From Sphingomonas desiccabilis (lineage in GTDB: Bacteria; Pseudomonadota; Alphaproteobacteria; Sphingomonadales; Sphingomonadaceae): DNA of 64,000 nt. The DNA is taken from positions 372,001 through 436,000 of the forward strand of contig NZ_SDPT01000003.1 of NCBI RefSeq assembly GCF_004135605.1, given 5' to 3'. The notes under the pieces are model-generated. The model saw nothing but the letters and a program-made list of their open reading frames with translations, did no database searches and had not been told where the DNA came from. Below, piece after piece: positions 9,889 through 19,256 of this stretch. The position numbers were made by a program, and so were the translations under genes. The first letter of the stretch is position 1. Each line of letters opens with the position of its first letter.

Positions 9889-9900
9889 GATAGCGCTAAC
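9889..9900. promoter_or_regulatory. LacI-type operator-like palindrome (TAGCGCTA core)
   Basis: GATAGCGCTAAC contains the perfect palindrome TAGCGCTA, the CG-centred core preferred by LacI/GalR-family repressors. It sits in the 255-base gap between the divergent receptor (start 9801) and GH43 operon (start 10057), where one site could control both. A weaker half-match, TGGTAACGCT, lies at 10020-10029. No LacI regulator is encoded in the window. Confidence 0.4.
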
Positions 9901-10056
9901 GTTCGCGAGACATATTGAAACGTAGTTCCACTTGTTGAACACGTCAATACTGTGGTCTAAGTTGGGGACACCCAAAATCTGCCGTGATTTGAACAACGCA
10001 GATGCAACAATTCGAAGCGTGGTAACGCTCTCGCGGTTTGGGATCAGGAGGGGGCG

Positions 10057-11694
10057 ATGGTTCAAGGCTTGGGACAGCGGCGGCCTGTCCGCATCGCGCT
10101 GGCAATGCTGGCGCTGACCGTGTGTGGCGGTGCGAAAGCGGTTTGGACGCAACAGCCGTCGCGCCCGCCGGACACGTTCCGCAACCCGATCCTGTTCGCC
10201 GACTATTCGGATCCGGACGTCATCCGCGTGGGCAACGCCTATTATATGGTGTCGTCGAGCTTCCACTTCTCGCCCGGCATCCCGGTCCTGCGGTCCTATG
10301 ATCTGGTGCATTGGACGATCATCGGCAGCGTGTTGCCGCGCCTGCCGTTCGCACCGGAATACGACATGCCGGGCCCGCACACCCTCACCGACAAGATCTC
10401 GAAGCCCGTGGGAGGCACGCGCTACGCAGGCGGCGTGTGGGCCCCGTCGATCCGGCATCACAACGGCCGGTTCTACGTCTATTGGGCGACGATCGATGAA
10501 GGCGTGTTCATGGCGACCGCGAGCGACCCTGCCGGGCCGTGGAGCAAGCCGGTCAAGGTCATCGACGAGCGGATGCTGGAAGACCCGTGCCCCTTCTGGG
10601 ACGATGACGGCACCGCCTGGCTGGTCCATTCCCGCCATGGCGCCGGCCCGCTGATCCTCCACCGCATGAGTGCGGACGGGACTCGCGTGCTCGACAAGGG
10701 CGAGGTGATCGTCGAGGACAAGGCGAACCTGCCGGTCCTGGAAGGGCCGAAGTTCTACAAGCGCAACGGCTGGTACTATATCTTCGCGCCGATCGGCGGG
10801 GTGGAGAAGGGGCAGCAGGTCGCGCTGCGCGCGCGCACCATTCGCGGGCCCTATGAATGGCGGGTCGTGCTGGAACAGGGCTCGACCCGGTTGGAAGGGC
10901 CGCATCAGGGCGGCTGGATCGAGACGCCATCGGGCGAGGGATGGTTCGCCCATTTCAACAGCACCGGCGCGTTCGGCCGCATCGTCCACCTCCAGCCCGT
11001 GCGCTGGGTAGACGACTGGCCGATCATGGGCCGCCCGCTGCCTGGCAAGACCTCGGGCGAGCCGATCATGACGCCGCCCTGGCCCAAGACCGGCCATGCG
11101 CCCACGCGGGATCGGCTGCAGGACTCCGACGAGTTCGGCGCCCCGAAACTGGGCCTGCAATGGGCGTGGAACCACAATCCCGACGACAGGCGCTGGAGCC
11201 TGTCGGCGCGCCCGGGCTGGCTGCGGCTGGAGGCAGGCGAGGCGCAGCATCTGGTGACGGCGCGCAACACGCTGACCCAGGTGTTGCAGGGGCCGGAGAG
11301 CGGCATCACCGCGCGGATCGACCTGTCCCACATGGCGGATGGCCAGCGTGCCGGCCTCACCCTGTTCGGGGTACGCCCGAGTTGGATCGGCGCGGTGCGC
11401 GAGCGGGGTGAGACGCACCTGACCCTGGCCCGCGAAGGCGAGGAACAGGCCGGGCCGCGGCTGACCGCCGACACCATCGAGCTGCGCGCGGAGGTCGGCA
11501 GCGATCAGACCGTGCGCTACAGCTACCGCCTCGGCACGGGCGGCTTCACGCCGTTCGGCGATGCCATCCCGCTCGCCCGATTCTCCTGGTGGAAGGGATC
11601 GCGCCCGGCGCTGTTCACCTTCAACAAGCGGGGCCCGAGCGGCCATATCGACGTCGACTGGTTCCACGTCGACCATCCGGAGCTCAACCCATGA
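10057..11694 (+). CDS. GH43 beta-xylosidase/arabinofuranosidase-type glycosidase
   Basis: The 545-residue protein has a probable signal peptide and then a five-bladed propeller. The three GH43 acidic residues can be placed: DYSDPDVIR (general base Asp), LEDPCPFWDDDG (pKa-modulating Asp) and LEGPKFYKRNG (general acid Glu). WAPSIRHHNGRFYVYW is the usual blade-2 motif. A C-terminal beta-sandwich (from about residue 350, with AGLTLFGVRPSW) resembles the accessory domain of GH43 beta-xylosidases. It is the first gene of a three-gene operon; its stop overlaps the next start by four bases. With GH10 downstream it would trim xylo- or arabinoxylo-oligosaccharides. The start is preceded by AGGAGGGG. 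Confidence 0.9.
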   Translation: MVQGLGQRRPVRIALAMLALTVCGGAKAVWTQQPSRPPDTFRNPILFADYSDPDVIRVGNAYYMVSSSFHFSPGIPVLRSYDLVHWTIIGSVLPRLPFAPEYDMPGPHTLTDKISKPVGGTRYAGGVWAPSIRHHNGRFYVYWATIDEGVFMATASDPAGPWSKPVKVIDERMLEDPCPFWDDDGTAWLVHSRHGAGPLILHRMSADGTRVLDKGEVIVEDKANLPVLEGPKFYKRNGWYYIFAPIGGVEKGQQVALRARTIRGPYEWRVVLEQGSTRLEGPHQGGWIETPSGEGWFAHFNSTGAFGRIVHLQPVRWVDDWPIMGRPLPGKTSGEPIMTPPWPKTGHAPTRDRLQDSDEFGAPKLGLQWAWNHNPDDRRWSLSARPGWLRLEAGEAQHLVTARNTLTQVLQGPESGITARIDLSHMADGQRAGLTLFGVRPSWIGAVRERGETHLTLAREGEEQAGPRLTADTIELRAEVGSDQTVRYSYRLGTGGFTPFGDAIPLARFSWWKGSRPALFTFNKRGPSGHIDVDWFHVDHPELNP

Positions 11695-13283
11695 GGTCGT
11701 CCTTGGATCGCAGGTCATTCCTTGCCGCAAGCGCCGCCGCGACGCTGGCCATGCCTATTTTTGCTCGCGCCCAGCAGGGTGGGGCAGCAGGGGTTCCGCA
11801 CTTCTCGACCACGAACGCGCGCTGGCAGGCGGCCTATGACGCTGCCCTCGACGTGCTCGCCGGCAATGTGAAGGTCATGCCGTACGTCAGCAAGCCGGTG
11901 CTGATCGAGGGATCGGTCTACCAGGGCATCTGGCAGGAGTGCGGCCCCCACGAGGCGCTGCTCTATCGCAAGTTCCGCCCGGATGTGGCGCGCAACAGCC
12001 ACCTGACCTTTTTCGAATTGCAGCGCGCTGACGGACAGCTGCCGGCGAACAACAAGGTCGTCGAGACCGGCTTTGGCCAGATCCAGATGGTGGTGCCGAT
12101 CGCCGCCACCGCCTGGGACCTAGCACGCGGGACCGGCGACGGCGAACTGCTGGAGGCAGCCTATCGCGGCTGGGGCGCGTGGGACGGCTGGCTGATGCGC
12201 CATCGCAATACGCGCGGCACGGGGCTGGTCGAGGGCTTCTGCACCTACGACACCGGCCACGACAATTCGCCGCGATGGAAGGGCATGCCGAACCAGTGTC
12301 CGAACAAGGACGCACGTACCCATCACCCGATCGCCTCGCTGCCGCGGCTGTGCCCGGACTTGTCCGCGACGGTCTACGGCGGCCGCCGCGCACTGGCGGC
12401 AATGGCCGAGGCGCTCGGCAAGCGGAACGAGGCCGCACGCTGGGCCGAGCAGGCGGAGGCCATCCGGCGGCGGATCCTGGACACGCTCTATGTCGCCGAG
12501 GATGCCGCCTTCTACGACCTGGATGCCCAGAACCAGTTCGTTCGCGTGCGCTCCGACATCCTCAGCCGCGTGTGCGGGGAGCATGTCGTCGACCAGAAGC
12601 TGTTCGATACCCTGTGGGAACGCCAGCTGGGCAACCGGCAGGCGTTCTGGACGCGCTATCCCATGGCCTCGATCGCGATGGACGATCCCAGCTTCGTGCG
12701 CCCGATCCCGGCGAACAGCTGGGGCGGGGCGTCGCAGGCGCTGACCGCCATGCGCGCACCACGCTGGATCGAGCATTATGGCCGCACGGCCGAGTTCACC
12801 GAGATGATGAACGCCTGGTGCGAGGCAATCCAGGCGGACCCGAGCTTCCGCCAGCAGATCGATCCCGAGACCGGCACCTTCACCCATGGCGAGGACGAGC
12901 CGCACTACTCGCCCTGCGCGCTGGTGATGGTGGACTATAGCTGGCGACTGGTCGGCGTGGTCGAGGAGCCGGACGCACTCCACTGGAACGTGCGCCCCCG
13001 GCACCCGGCCGCCGCCGGCGCGCAGCTGTCGCTGCCGACGGACAAGGGGGGCACGGCCGCGATGGTCTATGACGCCAAGGGCGCGACCCTCACCCTGTCG
13101 GGCAAGCCGATCGGCCGGGTCGAGGGCGGTGCGGCGCGGCTGATCACGGCGGCCGACGGTACGCCGCAAGCGCTGCTCGGGATCGAGCCCAAGCCGCAGC
13201 GGGTCACGCTTCGGCTCGCGGGCCGGTCTCCCCGCACCCTGACGCTCCACCCCAACCGCCGCGAACCCCTCGATCGGGGCTGA
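11691..13283 (+). CDS. (alpha/alpha)6-barrel glycosidase, MGH1/trehalase-like, Tat-exported
   Basis: The start used here is the ATG at 11691, which overlaps the GH43 stop (ATGA) and gives 530 residues beginning with a Tat signal (DRRSFLAASAAATLA). The body looks like the six-hairpin (MGH1-like/trehalase-like) glycoside hydrolases: YQGIWQECGPHEALLY, FGQIQMVVPIAATAWDL, GFCTYDTGHDNSPRW, then the helix-rich CPDLSATVYGGRRALAAMAEALG and ANSWGGASQALTAM. The likely catalytic acids lie in the TGHDNSP and GTFTHGEDEPHYSP segments, but I cannot assign them firmly. A beta-sandwich tail follows. Its substrate is unknown; the flanking GH43 and GH10 suggest a xylan side-chain or xylo-oligosaccharide. Confidence 0.75.
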   Translation: MRSSLDRRSFLAASAAATLAMPIFARAQQGGAAGVPHFSTTNARWQAAYDAALDVLAGNVKVMPYVSKPVLIEGSVYQGIWQECGPHEALLYRKFRPDVARNSHLTFFELQRADGQLPANNKVVETGFGQIQMVVPIAATAWDLARGTGDGELLEAAYRGWGAWDGWLMRHRNTRGTGLVEGFCTYDTGHDNSPRWKGMPNQCPNKDARTHHPIASLPRLCPDLSATVYGGRRALAAMAEALGKRNEAARWAEQAEAIRRRILDTLYVAEDAAFYDLDAQNQFVRVRSDILSRVCGEHVVDQKLFDTLWERQLGNRQAFWTRYPMASIAMDDPSFVRPIPANSWGGASQALTAMRAPRWIEHYGRTAEFTEMMNAWCEAIQADPSFRQQIDPETGTFTHGEDEPHYSPCALVMVDYSWRLVGVVEEPDALHWNVRPRHPAAAGAQLSLPTDKGGTAAMVYDAKGATLTLSGKPIGRVEGGAARLITAADGTPQALLGIEPKPQRVTLRLAGRSPRTLTLHPNRREPLDRG

Positions 13284-13306
13284 GCGGCGACCTTCGGAGA
13301 ACGCCC

Positions 13307-14425
13307 ATGATCGACCGTCGCCTGTTTCTTGCCGGTGCCGCCGGCGCGCTGGCGCTGCCGCTCGCCGGGCGTGCCGCCCCGCGTGCGGACAGCCTGGGTG
13401 CGATCGCGGCCGCCAGCGGCATTCGGTTCGGAAGCACCATCGGCAAGGGCAATTTCGCCGATGCTGCCTATCGCGCACTCAATGCCCGAGAATGTGCGCT
13501 GATCGTGCCGGAGAACGAGCTCAAGTGGAGCATCACCCGGCCCAACGCCACGACGTTCGACTTCGGCCCTGCGGACGCGCTGATCGGCTGGGCAACCAGC
13601 AACGGCATGGGCGTGCGCGGCCATACGCTGCTGTGGCATTCGGAGCGCTGGACGCCGAAGTGGGTCACCGAGCACGACTATGGCGCCCAGCCGGCACGGG
13701 GAGCCGAGCGGCTGCTCCAGGAGCATGTGACCAGGGTCGCCGGGCGCTATGCTCGCGTCATCGACAGCTTCGACGTGGTCAACGAGGCGATCGACTCCGA
13801 CACCGGCGTGTTGCGCGAAACGGCCTTGTCGAAGGCGATGGGCGGCGCCCAGCCGACCCTCCACCTCGCCTTCCATAGCGCGCGGGCGGCGGCGCCCTCG
13901 GCGGAGCTCGTCTACAACGACTATATGGGCTGGCGTGCGGACGAGGCCGTGCACCGGACGGCGGTGCTCAAGCTGCTGGAGGGGTTCCGCAAGCGCAACG
14001 TGCCCGTGGACGCGCTCGGCGTGCAGAGCCACCTGGGCAGCAAATATTCCGACTCACCCACGGGCCTGGGCGCGTTGGACGAAACGGCATGGCGCAAGTT
14101 CCTCGACGAGGTCACAGCCATGGGCTTCCGGCTGCTGATCACCGAGATGGACGTGCACGACAATCCGCTTCCCAGCGACATCACCAGGCGGGATGTCGAG
14201 GTCGCGGCGCATACGCGCGCGTACCTGGACCTCATGCTCTCCTACCCGCAGTGCCGGACGGTCATGTGCTGGGGACTGTCGGACCGCTACAGCTGGCTCA
14301 ACGACTTCCGTCCGCGTCCCGACAAGCTACCCAAGCGCCCGCTTCCATTCGACGCCGACTTCCGCCCGAAGCCGATGCGCGATGCACTGGCCGCGGCGTT
14401 TTCGGCCCATCGCCGGCCGGCCTAG
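13307..14425 (+). CDS. GH10 endo-1,4-beta-xylanase, Tat-exported
   Basis: This is a single-domain GH10 enzyme of 372 residues with a Tat-type signal (DRRLFLAGAAGALALP). Both catalytic glutamates are in place: acid/base E160 in DVVNEAID and nucleophile E280 in LLITEMDVHD. Other family motifs are ENELKW, RGHTLLWHSE and CWGLSDRYSWLNDF. It would cut the xylan backbone outside the cytoplasm. It lies 23 bases after the MGH1-like gene and ends tail-to-tail with the next TonB receptor, the two stop codons overlapping by four bases. Confidence 0.95.
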   Translation: MIDRRLFLAGAAGALALPLAGRAAPRADSLGAIAAASGIRFGSTIGKGNFADAAYRALNARECALIVPENELKWSITRPNATTFDFGPADALIGWATSNGMGVRGHTLLWHSERWTPKWVTEHDYGAQPARGAERLLQEHVTRVAGRYARVIDSFDVVNEAIDSDTGVLRETALSKAMGGAQPTLHLAFHSARAAAPSAELVYNDYMGWRADEAVHRTAVLKLLEGFRKRNVPVDALGVQSHLGSKYSDSPTGLGALDETAWRKFLDEVTAMGFRLLITEMDVHDNPLPSDITRRDVEVAAHTRAYLDLMLSYPQCRTVMCWGLSDRYSWLNDFRPRPDKLPKRPLPFDADFRPKPMRDALAAAFSAHRRPA

Positions 14426-16752
14426 TCGCCGAACCGCCACCGGAGGTTCACACCGACGTTGCGCGGCTGCGCTACGCCCCACACCGTTGCGGGGGTCAGG
14501 TCGCCGCCGTTCTCCGCGCCGTGATAGTAGAGCGCGTCGAACAGGTTCTCGACATAGGCGACGGCTTCCCACCCGGCGTCCGAGCGATAGCCGAGGCGGA
14601 GATTCACCGTGGTATAGCCGTGGCGGCGGGTGATGCCGCGCCAGTCGAAGCTTTCGCGCCCGCGCCCTTCGTAGACCCATTCGCCCGCGAGATAGGCTTC
14701 ACCGGAGGCGAGGGGATAATGGAAGGTGCCGACGCCACTCGACGCCCAGGTGGGGTTCGGCAGCCCGCCGCAGTCCTTCAGCGTGCAATCGCGGTCGCCG
14801 CGCTTGCGCGTGTGGGTGTAGGTGAGCGTCCCCGTCAGATCGAAGAAGCGGCTGGGGCGCAGGGTCGTCGCGAACTCGGCGCCATATCCCTGCACCCGTC
14901 CGACGTTCAGGACCCGCTGCGTGCGTGTCTCTGTGTCGAAATAGACGCTCTGCAGATTGCGATAATTGTAGAGGAAGCCGGTGAGGTCGAAGCGCAGTCG
15001 GCCGCCGAGAAGATCGCCCTTCACCCCCAGCTCCTCGCTCCAGATCGTCTCGGGCGCAAAGGCGTCGGGCTTGGTGCCGTCCGGAACCAGGCCAAACTCC
15101 TCGATCGGTCCCGGTGCTGCCACCGTGAAGGAGCCGAACCCGCCCGACTTATAGCCCCGCGTGACGCTGGCGTAGACGTTCAAGCGGGGCTGGATCTCAT
15201 AACGCACGTAGAGCCGCGGCGTCGTACCCTGCCAGGACCTGCCATCGGTCACGAAGCCATCGGTGTAGTAGGCGAACGTCCAGAGGTTGCCGAGCGTAGT
15301 GTCGCTCGGGAGGATGTTCAGCCCGAACTTCTTGTGGTCCCAGGTGTAGCGCAGTCCCAGGCCGACGTTCAGCTTGGGGAGGACGCGAAAATTGACGTCG
15401 CCATAGGCGGAGAAGCCGGTGTTCACCGTCCGCGCCTCGTTCACGTCGACTAGGATACCGTCCGGCGCGGCAACATAGGGCGTGCCATAGAGGTCCTGGG
15501 TCAGTTCCTCGCAACTGGAGTAGCCGTAGCCGGCCAGGCAGACGGCCGTTTCGTCCGCCTGCTCGGTAAAGCGGGCCCGCACCGTTTCGCGATAGCCGGA
15601 CAGCCCGGTCGACCAGGTGAACCGACCCGTACCTGGGGAAACCAGGCGGACCTCCTGGCTCGCATAGGTGCCGCGCTGGCGCTGGCTGTAGTTGCCGATC
15701 CGGAGCGGCGTTCCGTCATAGTCCTCCGAATAGAAGAAGCGGTGGCGGCGATAGGCGGTGATCGAACTCAGCGTGGCGAAGTCCAGATCCAGGTCGGCCT
15801 GCAGCGTGCCCCCATAAATTTCACCGTCGTCGCGGGGATCCGTCAGGTCCGTATCCACATCGCGAGGACCACCGCCGACCACGAGATCGATGCCAAGCGC
15901 GTCGTCGATCGCGTCCAGCACCTCGCGGTCGTCGTTGGAAGCGCGATAGGGCGTGCCATCCAGCCGCCGCCGCTCATACTCGCCCATGGCGATCACGCGC
16001 AGCGGACCCGCCGTATAGAGCAGCGAGGCGCGCGCCGCAGTGCGGTTCTCACCCATCAGCCGATCGTCGCGATCGGGCGTGAACACATTGTCCACCCATC
16101 CGTCGGAGGCGGTGTGATATCCGGCCACGCGCAGCGCCCAGTGCTCGCTCAGCGGCAGGTTGAGCGCAGCCTCCGCCTCCACGCGATCCACCTCCCCATA
16201 GCCGAGATAGACGTGCCCCCGGACTCGCTCCGTGTCGGGCTTGTTGGTGACGATGTTGATCGCGCCGGAAATGGCGTTGCGCCCGAACAGGAAGCCCTGG
16301 GGACCGCGCAGGGCCTCTGCGCGCTCGATATCGAACAGGGAGGTGACCGCGCTTCCGGTCCTCCCCTGATAGACTCCGTCCTTGAAGATGCCGATCGAGG
16401 GATCGCCGCCGATGCCATAGTCGTTGGAGACGATGCCGCGAATCGCCAGCGTGTCGATGTAACTGTCTTCGGAGTTCCCGGAGAAGCCGGGCGTGTAGGT
16501 CACGATGTCCTTGACGTCGTTGAGCTTGCGCTGGACGATCGCCTGCTCGTCGAACGCGCTGATGGCGACAGGCGTGTTCTGGATGCGCTCGGGACGGCGC
16601 TGTGCGGTGACGATGACGTCTTGCGCCTCTAGCTGCGGTTCGGCGGAAGGGCTGGGTTCGTCCCTGGGAGTTGCCGCCGCGGGCACCGCCAGGAAAGCGA
16701 GGGCCGAGGCGGTCCAGAGCGCGGATGGCTGGCGGCAAGGGAACGAGATCAT
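14422..16752 (-). CDS. TonB-dependent receptor convergent with the xylanase
   Basis: The 776-residue product has a signal peptide (SALAFLAVPAAATP) and a plug beginning at DVIVTAQRRPERIQNTPVAI, containing IVTYTPGFSGNSEDSY, LAIRGIVSND and ALRGPQGFLFGRNAISGAINI. A barrel closes with GVNLRWRFGD. The RRPERIQNTPV plug start is characteristic of a large sphingomonad receptor group with mostly unknown ligands. Transcription is separate from the xylan operon and runs toward it. It may take up products of the neighbouring glycosidases, but no ligand residues can be read from the sequence. Confidence 0.9.
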   Translation of the reverse strand: MISFPCRQPSALWTASALAFLAVPAAATPRDEPSPSAEPQLEAQDVIVTAQRRPERIQNTPVAISAFDEQAIVQRKLNDVKDIVTYTPGFSGNSEDSYIDTLAIRGIVSNDYGIGGDPSIGIFKDGVYQGRTGSAVTSLFDIERAEALRGPQGFLFGRNAISGAINIVTNKPDTERVRGHVYLGYGEVDRVEAEAALNLPLSEHWALRVAGYHTASDGWVDNVFTPDRDDRLMGENRTAARASLLYTAGPLRVIAMGEYERRRLDGTPYRASNDDREVLDAIDDALGIDLVVGGGPRDVDTDLTDPRDDGEIYGGTLQADLDLDFATLSSITAYRRHRFFYSEDYDGTPLRIGNYSQRQRGTYASQEVRLVSPGTGRFTWSTGLSGYRETVRARFTEQADETAVCLAGYGYSSCEELTQDLYGTPYVAAPDGILVDVNEARTVNTGFSAYGDVNFRVLPKLNVGLGLRYTWDHKKFGLNILPSDTTLGNLWTFAYYTDGFVTDGRSWQGTTPRLYVRYEIQPRLNVYASVTRGYKSGGFGSFTVAAPGPIEEFGLVPDGTKPDAFAPETIWSEELGVKGDLLGGRLRFDLTGFLYNYRNLQSVYFDTETRTQRVLNVGRVQGYGAEFATTLRPSRFFDLTGTLTYTHTRKRGDRDCTLKDCGGLPNPTWASSGVGTFHYPLASGEAYLAGEWVYEGRGRESFDWRGITRRHGYTTVNLRLGYRSDAGWEAVAYVENLFDALYYHGAENGGDLTPATVWGVAQPRNVGVNLRWRFGD

Positions 16753-16961
16753 GCTCGCGCCTATCCGGCAGATTCATGATTTCAGCGTTAATTTCCGAAT
16801 GATGCGGATGGCTGTGCACAGCTTCCCGGGTGCCGATCGAGGGACAGGGTGCTAAAAGCGCGCAAGCCCTTGCCAGGCGGATGATTTCTTCGCCGGTTCC
16901 CCGACAGAGGCGCCCGTCGGCAGCAACACCTCCTTAACCGGCGCTCCCTACCCCTTGAGCC

Positions 16962-19199
16962 ATGGAGCCGGGACAGCATTCAACCGGGGGCGCCGGCCGC
17001 AGGCGGTTCGTCGCTCAAGTGGTCGCACCTGCCCTCGCCACGGTCGCGGCGATGGCAGTGCTGATCGCTGCGCTGGTTCTGTTCTCGGCGCGGCAGGCCG
17101 ACCGGCTCGCCTTCCAGCGCGAGCATGGCGTGATCTCGACGGTGCTGGCGCAGAGCATCGCGCGGATCGCGCACGACCAGGAGGGCGTGACCGTCTGGGA
17201 CGACGCGGTTCGGCACGTGCGGGCCTTTGATCAAGATCCGGTGTGGCTGGATACCAATCTCGGCGTGTGGATGCGCACCTACTATGGACATGACGAGGCC
17301 TTTCTTCTGAACCCGAAGAACGAGCCGATCTATGCAATGCGGGGGGGGCGCCGCATCTCCGCTTCCGCCTATCAACGCGGTGTCGAGGACATCGCCGCGC
17401 CGCTCGTCGCGGAGTTGCGCCGCAAGCTGCGCCACCCCTCACCTGGAGACGTGGGGCCCTCGGCGCTGACACCGGGAACTATCGACCTCGCCATCGTCAG
17501 CGGCCATCCAGCCATCGTCAGCGTGAAGCCGATCACCTCCGACACCGGCACCATCCCGCAGGCTGCCGGCACCGAGTTCCTGCACATCGCGGTGCGGTAC
17601 CTCGACACGGATTTCACGCGGGAGCTCTCCGAACGATACCAGCTGGAAGGCGCAGCGTTTGCGAAGCAACCGCTCGCCGGGCGGACGGAGGGGGCAGTGC
17701 CGCTGCTCTCCTCTTCCAAGCAGCTGATCGGCTACGTCGTCTGGCAACCGTTCCAGCCGGGCTCGCTGCTGGTGAAGCGGGTGGCACCGGTGATGGGCGC
17801 ATCGCTTCTCCTCATCTTCGCGATCGTGACCATTCTGCTGCGCCATGTGCGACAGGGCACGCTGCGGCTGGAGGCGAGCGAGGCGCAGGCGCAGCATCTC
17901 GCCTTCCATGATCCTCTGACGGGGCTCGCGAACCGCGCGCTGTTCGACGATCGCCTCGCCCATCAGCTTGCCCATGCGCGCGCCGCCTCCAGCTCGCTCG
18001 CGCTCCTGTACCTCGACCTGGACGGGTTCAAGAGCGTCAACGACACGCTTGGGCACCCAGCTGGCGACGAACTCATCCGGCAGGTGGGGACGCGGCTCGC
18101 CTCGCTGGTCCGCTCGACGGACCTGGTCGCCCGCGTGGGCGGCGACGAATTCGCCATCATCCAGTGCGACATCGAAGGGCCGGCCGAGGCGGAAATCCTG
18201 TGCATGCGGATCGTCGAGGAGATCAGCCGCCCGATCGACATCGCCGGCACCCAGGCACGGGTGGGCGTCAGCATCGGCATCGCCATGGGTCCGGCCGACG
18301 CGAGCGAACGGATCGATCTTGCGCGCAAGGCGGACATCGCCCTCTATGAGGCGAAGAGTGCGGGCAAGGGGCGCTACACCTTCTTCGCCGAGGGGATGGA
18401 CGCCAGTCTGAGGCGGCGCAAGGAGATCGAGACCGCCCTTCGCGCCGCGCTGGAAACCCGTACCGGCCTGGAGGTGTTTTACCAGCCGCTCTATTCGGCT
18501 CAGAGCGGGGCCATCACGGGCGCGGAGGCGCTTGTCCGATGGCGCCGCCCGCAACAGGGGTTCATCTCGCCGACCATCTTCGTGCCGATCGCCGAGGAGG
18601 CGGGGCTCATCGAGCAGCTCGGAGAATGGGTGCTGGAGCAGGCCTGTCGCGCGGCGGTGAAATGGCCGATCGGGACGATTTCGGTGAACGTGTCGGCCGT
18701 CCAGCTGCGCAACGCGCACTTTGCCGAGCGGGTGACGGAGATCCTGAAGCAGTCTGGCCTGGAGCCCGCGCGGCTGGAGGTGGAGATCACCGAGACCAGC
18801 TTCATCGAGAACGCGGCCAACTGCCAGCCGAACCTGACCGCACTGCGCGCACGCGGGGTGAAGATCGCCCTCGACGATTTCGGGACGGGATATTCTTCCT
18901 TCACGCACCTGCGCAATTTCGACGTCGACCGCATCAAGATCGACCGGTCGTTCGTGAGCGGCATCGGCAGCACCGAGGATGGCAGCCCGATCATCCAGGC
19001 GATCATCGACCTGGCCAAGGCGAGCGGCCTGAAGGTGACGGCGGAAGGGGTCGAGACGGCCGAGCAGCGCTTCTTCCTGTCGCAGATCGGCTGCAATTCC
19101 CTCCAGGGCTATCTGCTCAGCCGGCCCATGCCCGCGAAAGCCATGGACGCGGTGTTTCGGGTCGGCGGGCATTCGTCCGCGCTCGCGGACACCAATTGA
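16962..19199 (+). CDS. membrane-bound CHASE4-GGDEF-EAL cyclic-di-GMP enzyme
   Basis: Domain order over 745 residues: cytoplasmic tail, transmembrane helix (about 20-42), periplasmic CHASE4 sensor (about 50-255, with HDQEGVTVWDDAVRH), second helix (about 268-290), GGDEF (about 310-470) and EAL (about 490-735). GGDEF (393-397) is intact and RSTD five residues before it is a complete inhibitory I-site. The EAL side also looks active: E522 in EALVRW, NVSAVQLR, EITETSF, DDFGTGYSS, KIDRSF and EGVETAEQ. The protein could therefore both make and break c-di-GMP, which commonly controls polysaccharide output; a polysaccharide export operon lies downstream. A run of eight Gs at 17341-17348 lies within the sensor coding region. 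Confidence 0.93.
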   Translation: MEPGQHSTGGAGRRRFVAQVVAPALATVAAMAVLIAALVLFSARQADRLAFQREHGVISTVLAQSIARIAHDQEGVTVWDDAVRHVRAFDQDPVWLDTNLGVWMRTYYGHDEAFLLNPKNEPIYAMRGGRRISASAYQRGVEDIAAPLVAELRRKLRHPSPGDVGPSALTPGTIDLAIVSGHPAIVSVKPITSDTGTIPQAAGTEFLHIAVRYLDTDFTRELSERYQLEGAAFAKQPLAGRTEGAVPLLSSSKQLIGYVVWQPFQPGSLLVKRVAPVMGASLLLIFAIVTILLRHVRQGTLRLEASEAQAQHLAFHDPLTGLANRALFDDRLAHQLAHARAASSSLALLYLDLDGFKSVNDTLGHPAGDELIRQVGTRLASLVRSTDLVARVGGDEFAIIQCDIEGPAEAEILCMRIVEEISRPIDIAGTQARVGVSIGIAMGPADASERIDLARKADIALYEAKSAGKGRYTFFAEGMDASLRRRKEIETALRAALETRTGLEVFYQPLYSAQSGAITGAEALVRWRRPQQGFISPTIFVPIAEEAGLIEQLGEWVLEQACRAAVKWPIGTISVNVSAVQLRNAHFAERVTEILKQSGLEPARLEVEITETSFIENAANCQPNLTALRARGVKIALDDFGTGYSSFTHLRNFDVDRIKIDRSFVSGIGSTEDGSPIIQAIIDLAKASGLKVTAEGVETAEQRFFLSQIGCNSLQGYLLSRPMPAKAMDAVFRVGGHSSALADTN

Positions 19200-19256
19200 G
19201 CGGCGCCCCGTCGCCGATGCCATCCGTGCGCCTGCCCTTGTAGCACCCCGAGGTGG

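Noticed and set aside
9802..11730. Upstream extension of the TonB receptor frame to 11730 (1692 residues in total)
   Set aside because: The extension is antisense to GH43, Arg/His-rich and lacks domain features; the ATG at 9801 begins a proper signal peptide.
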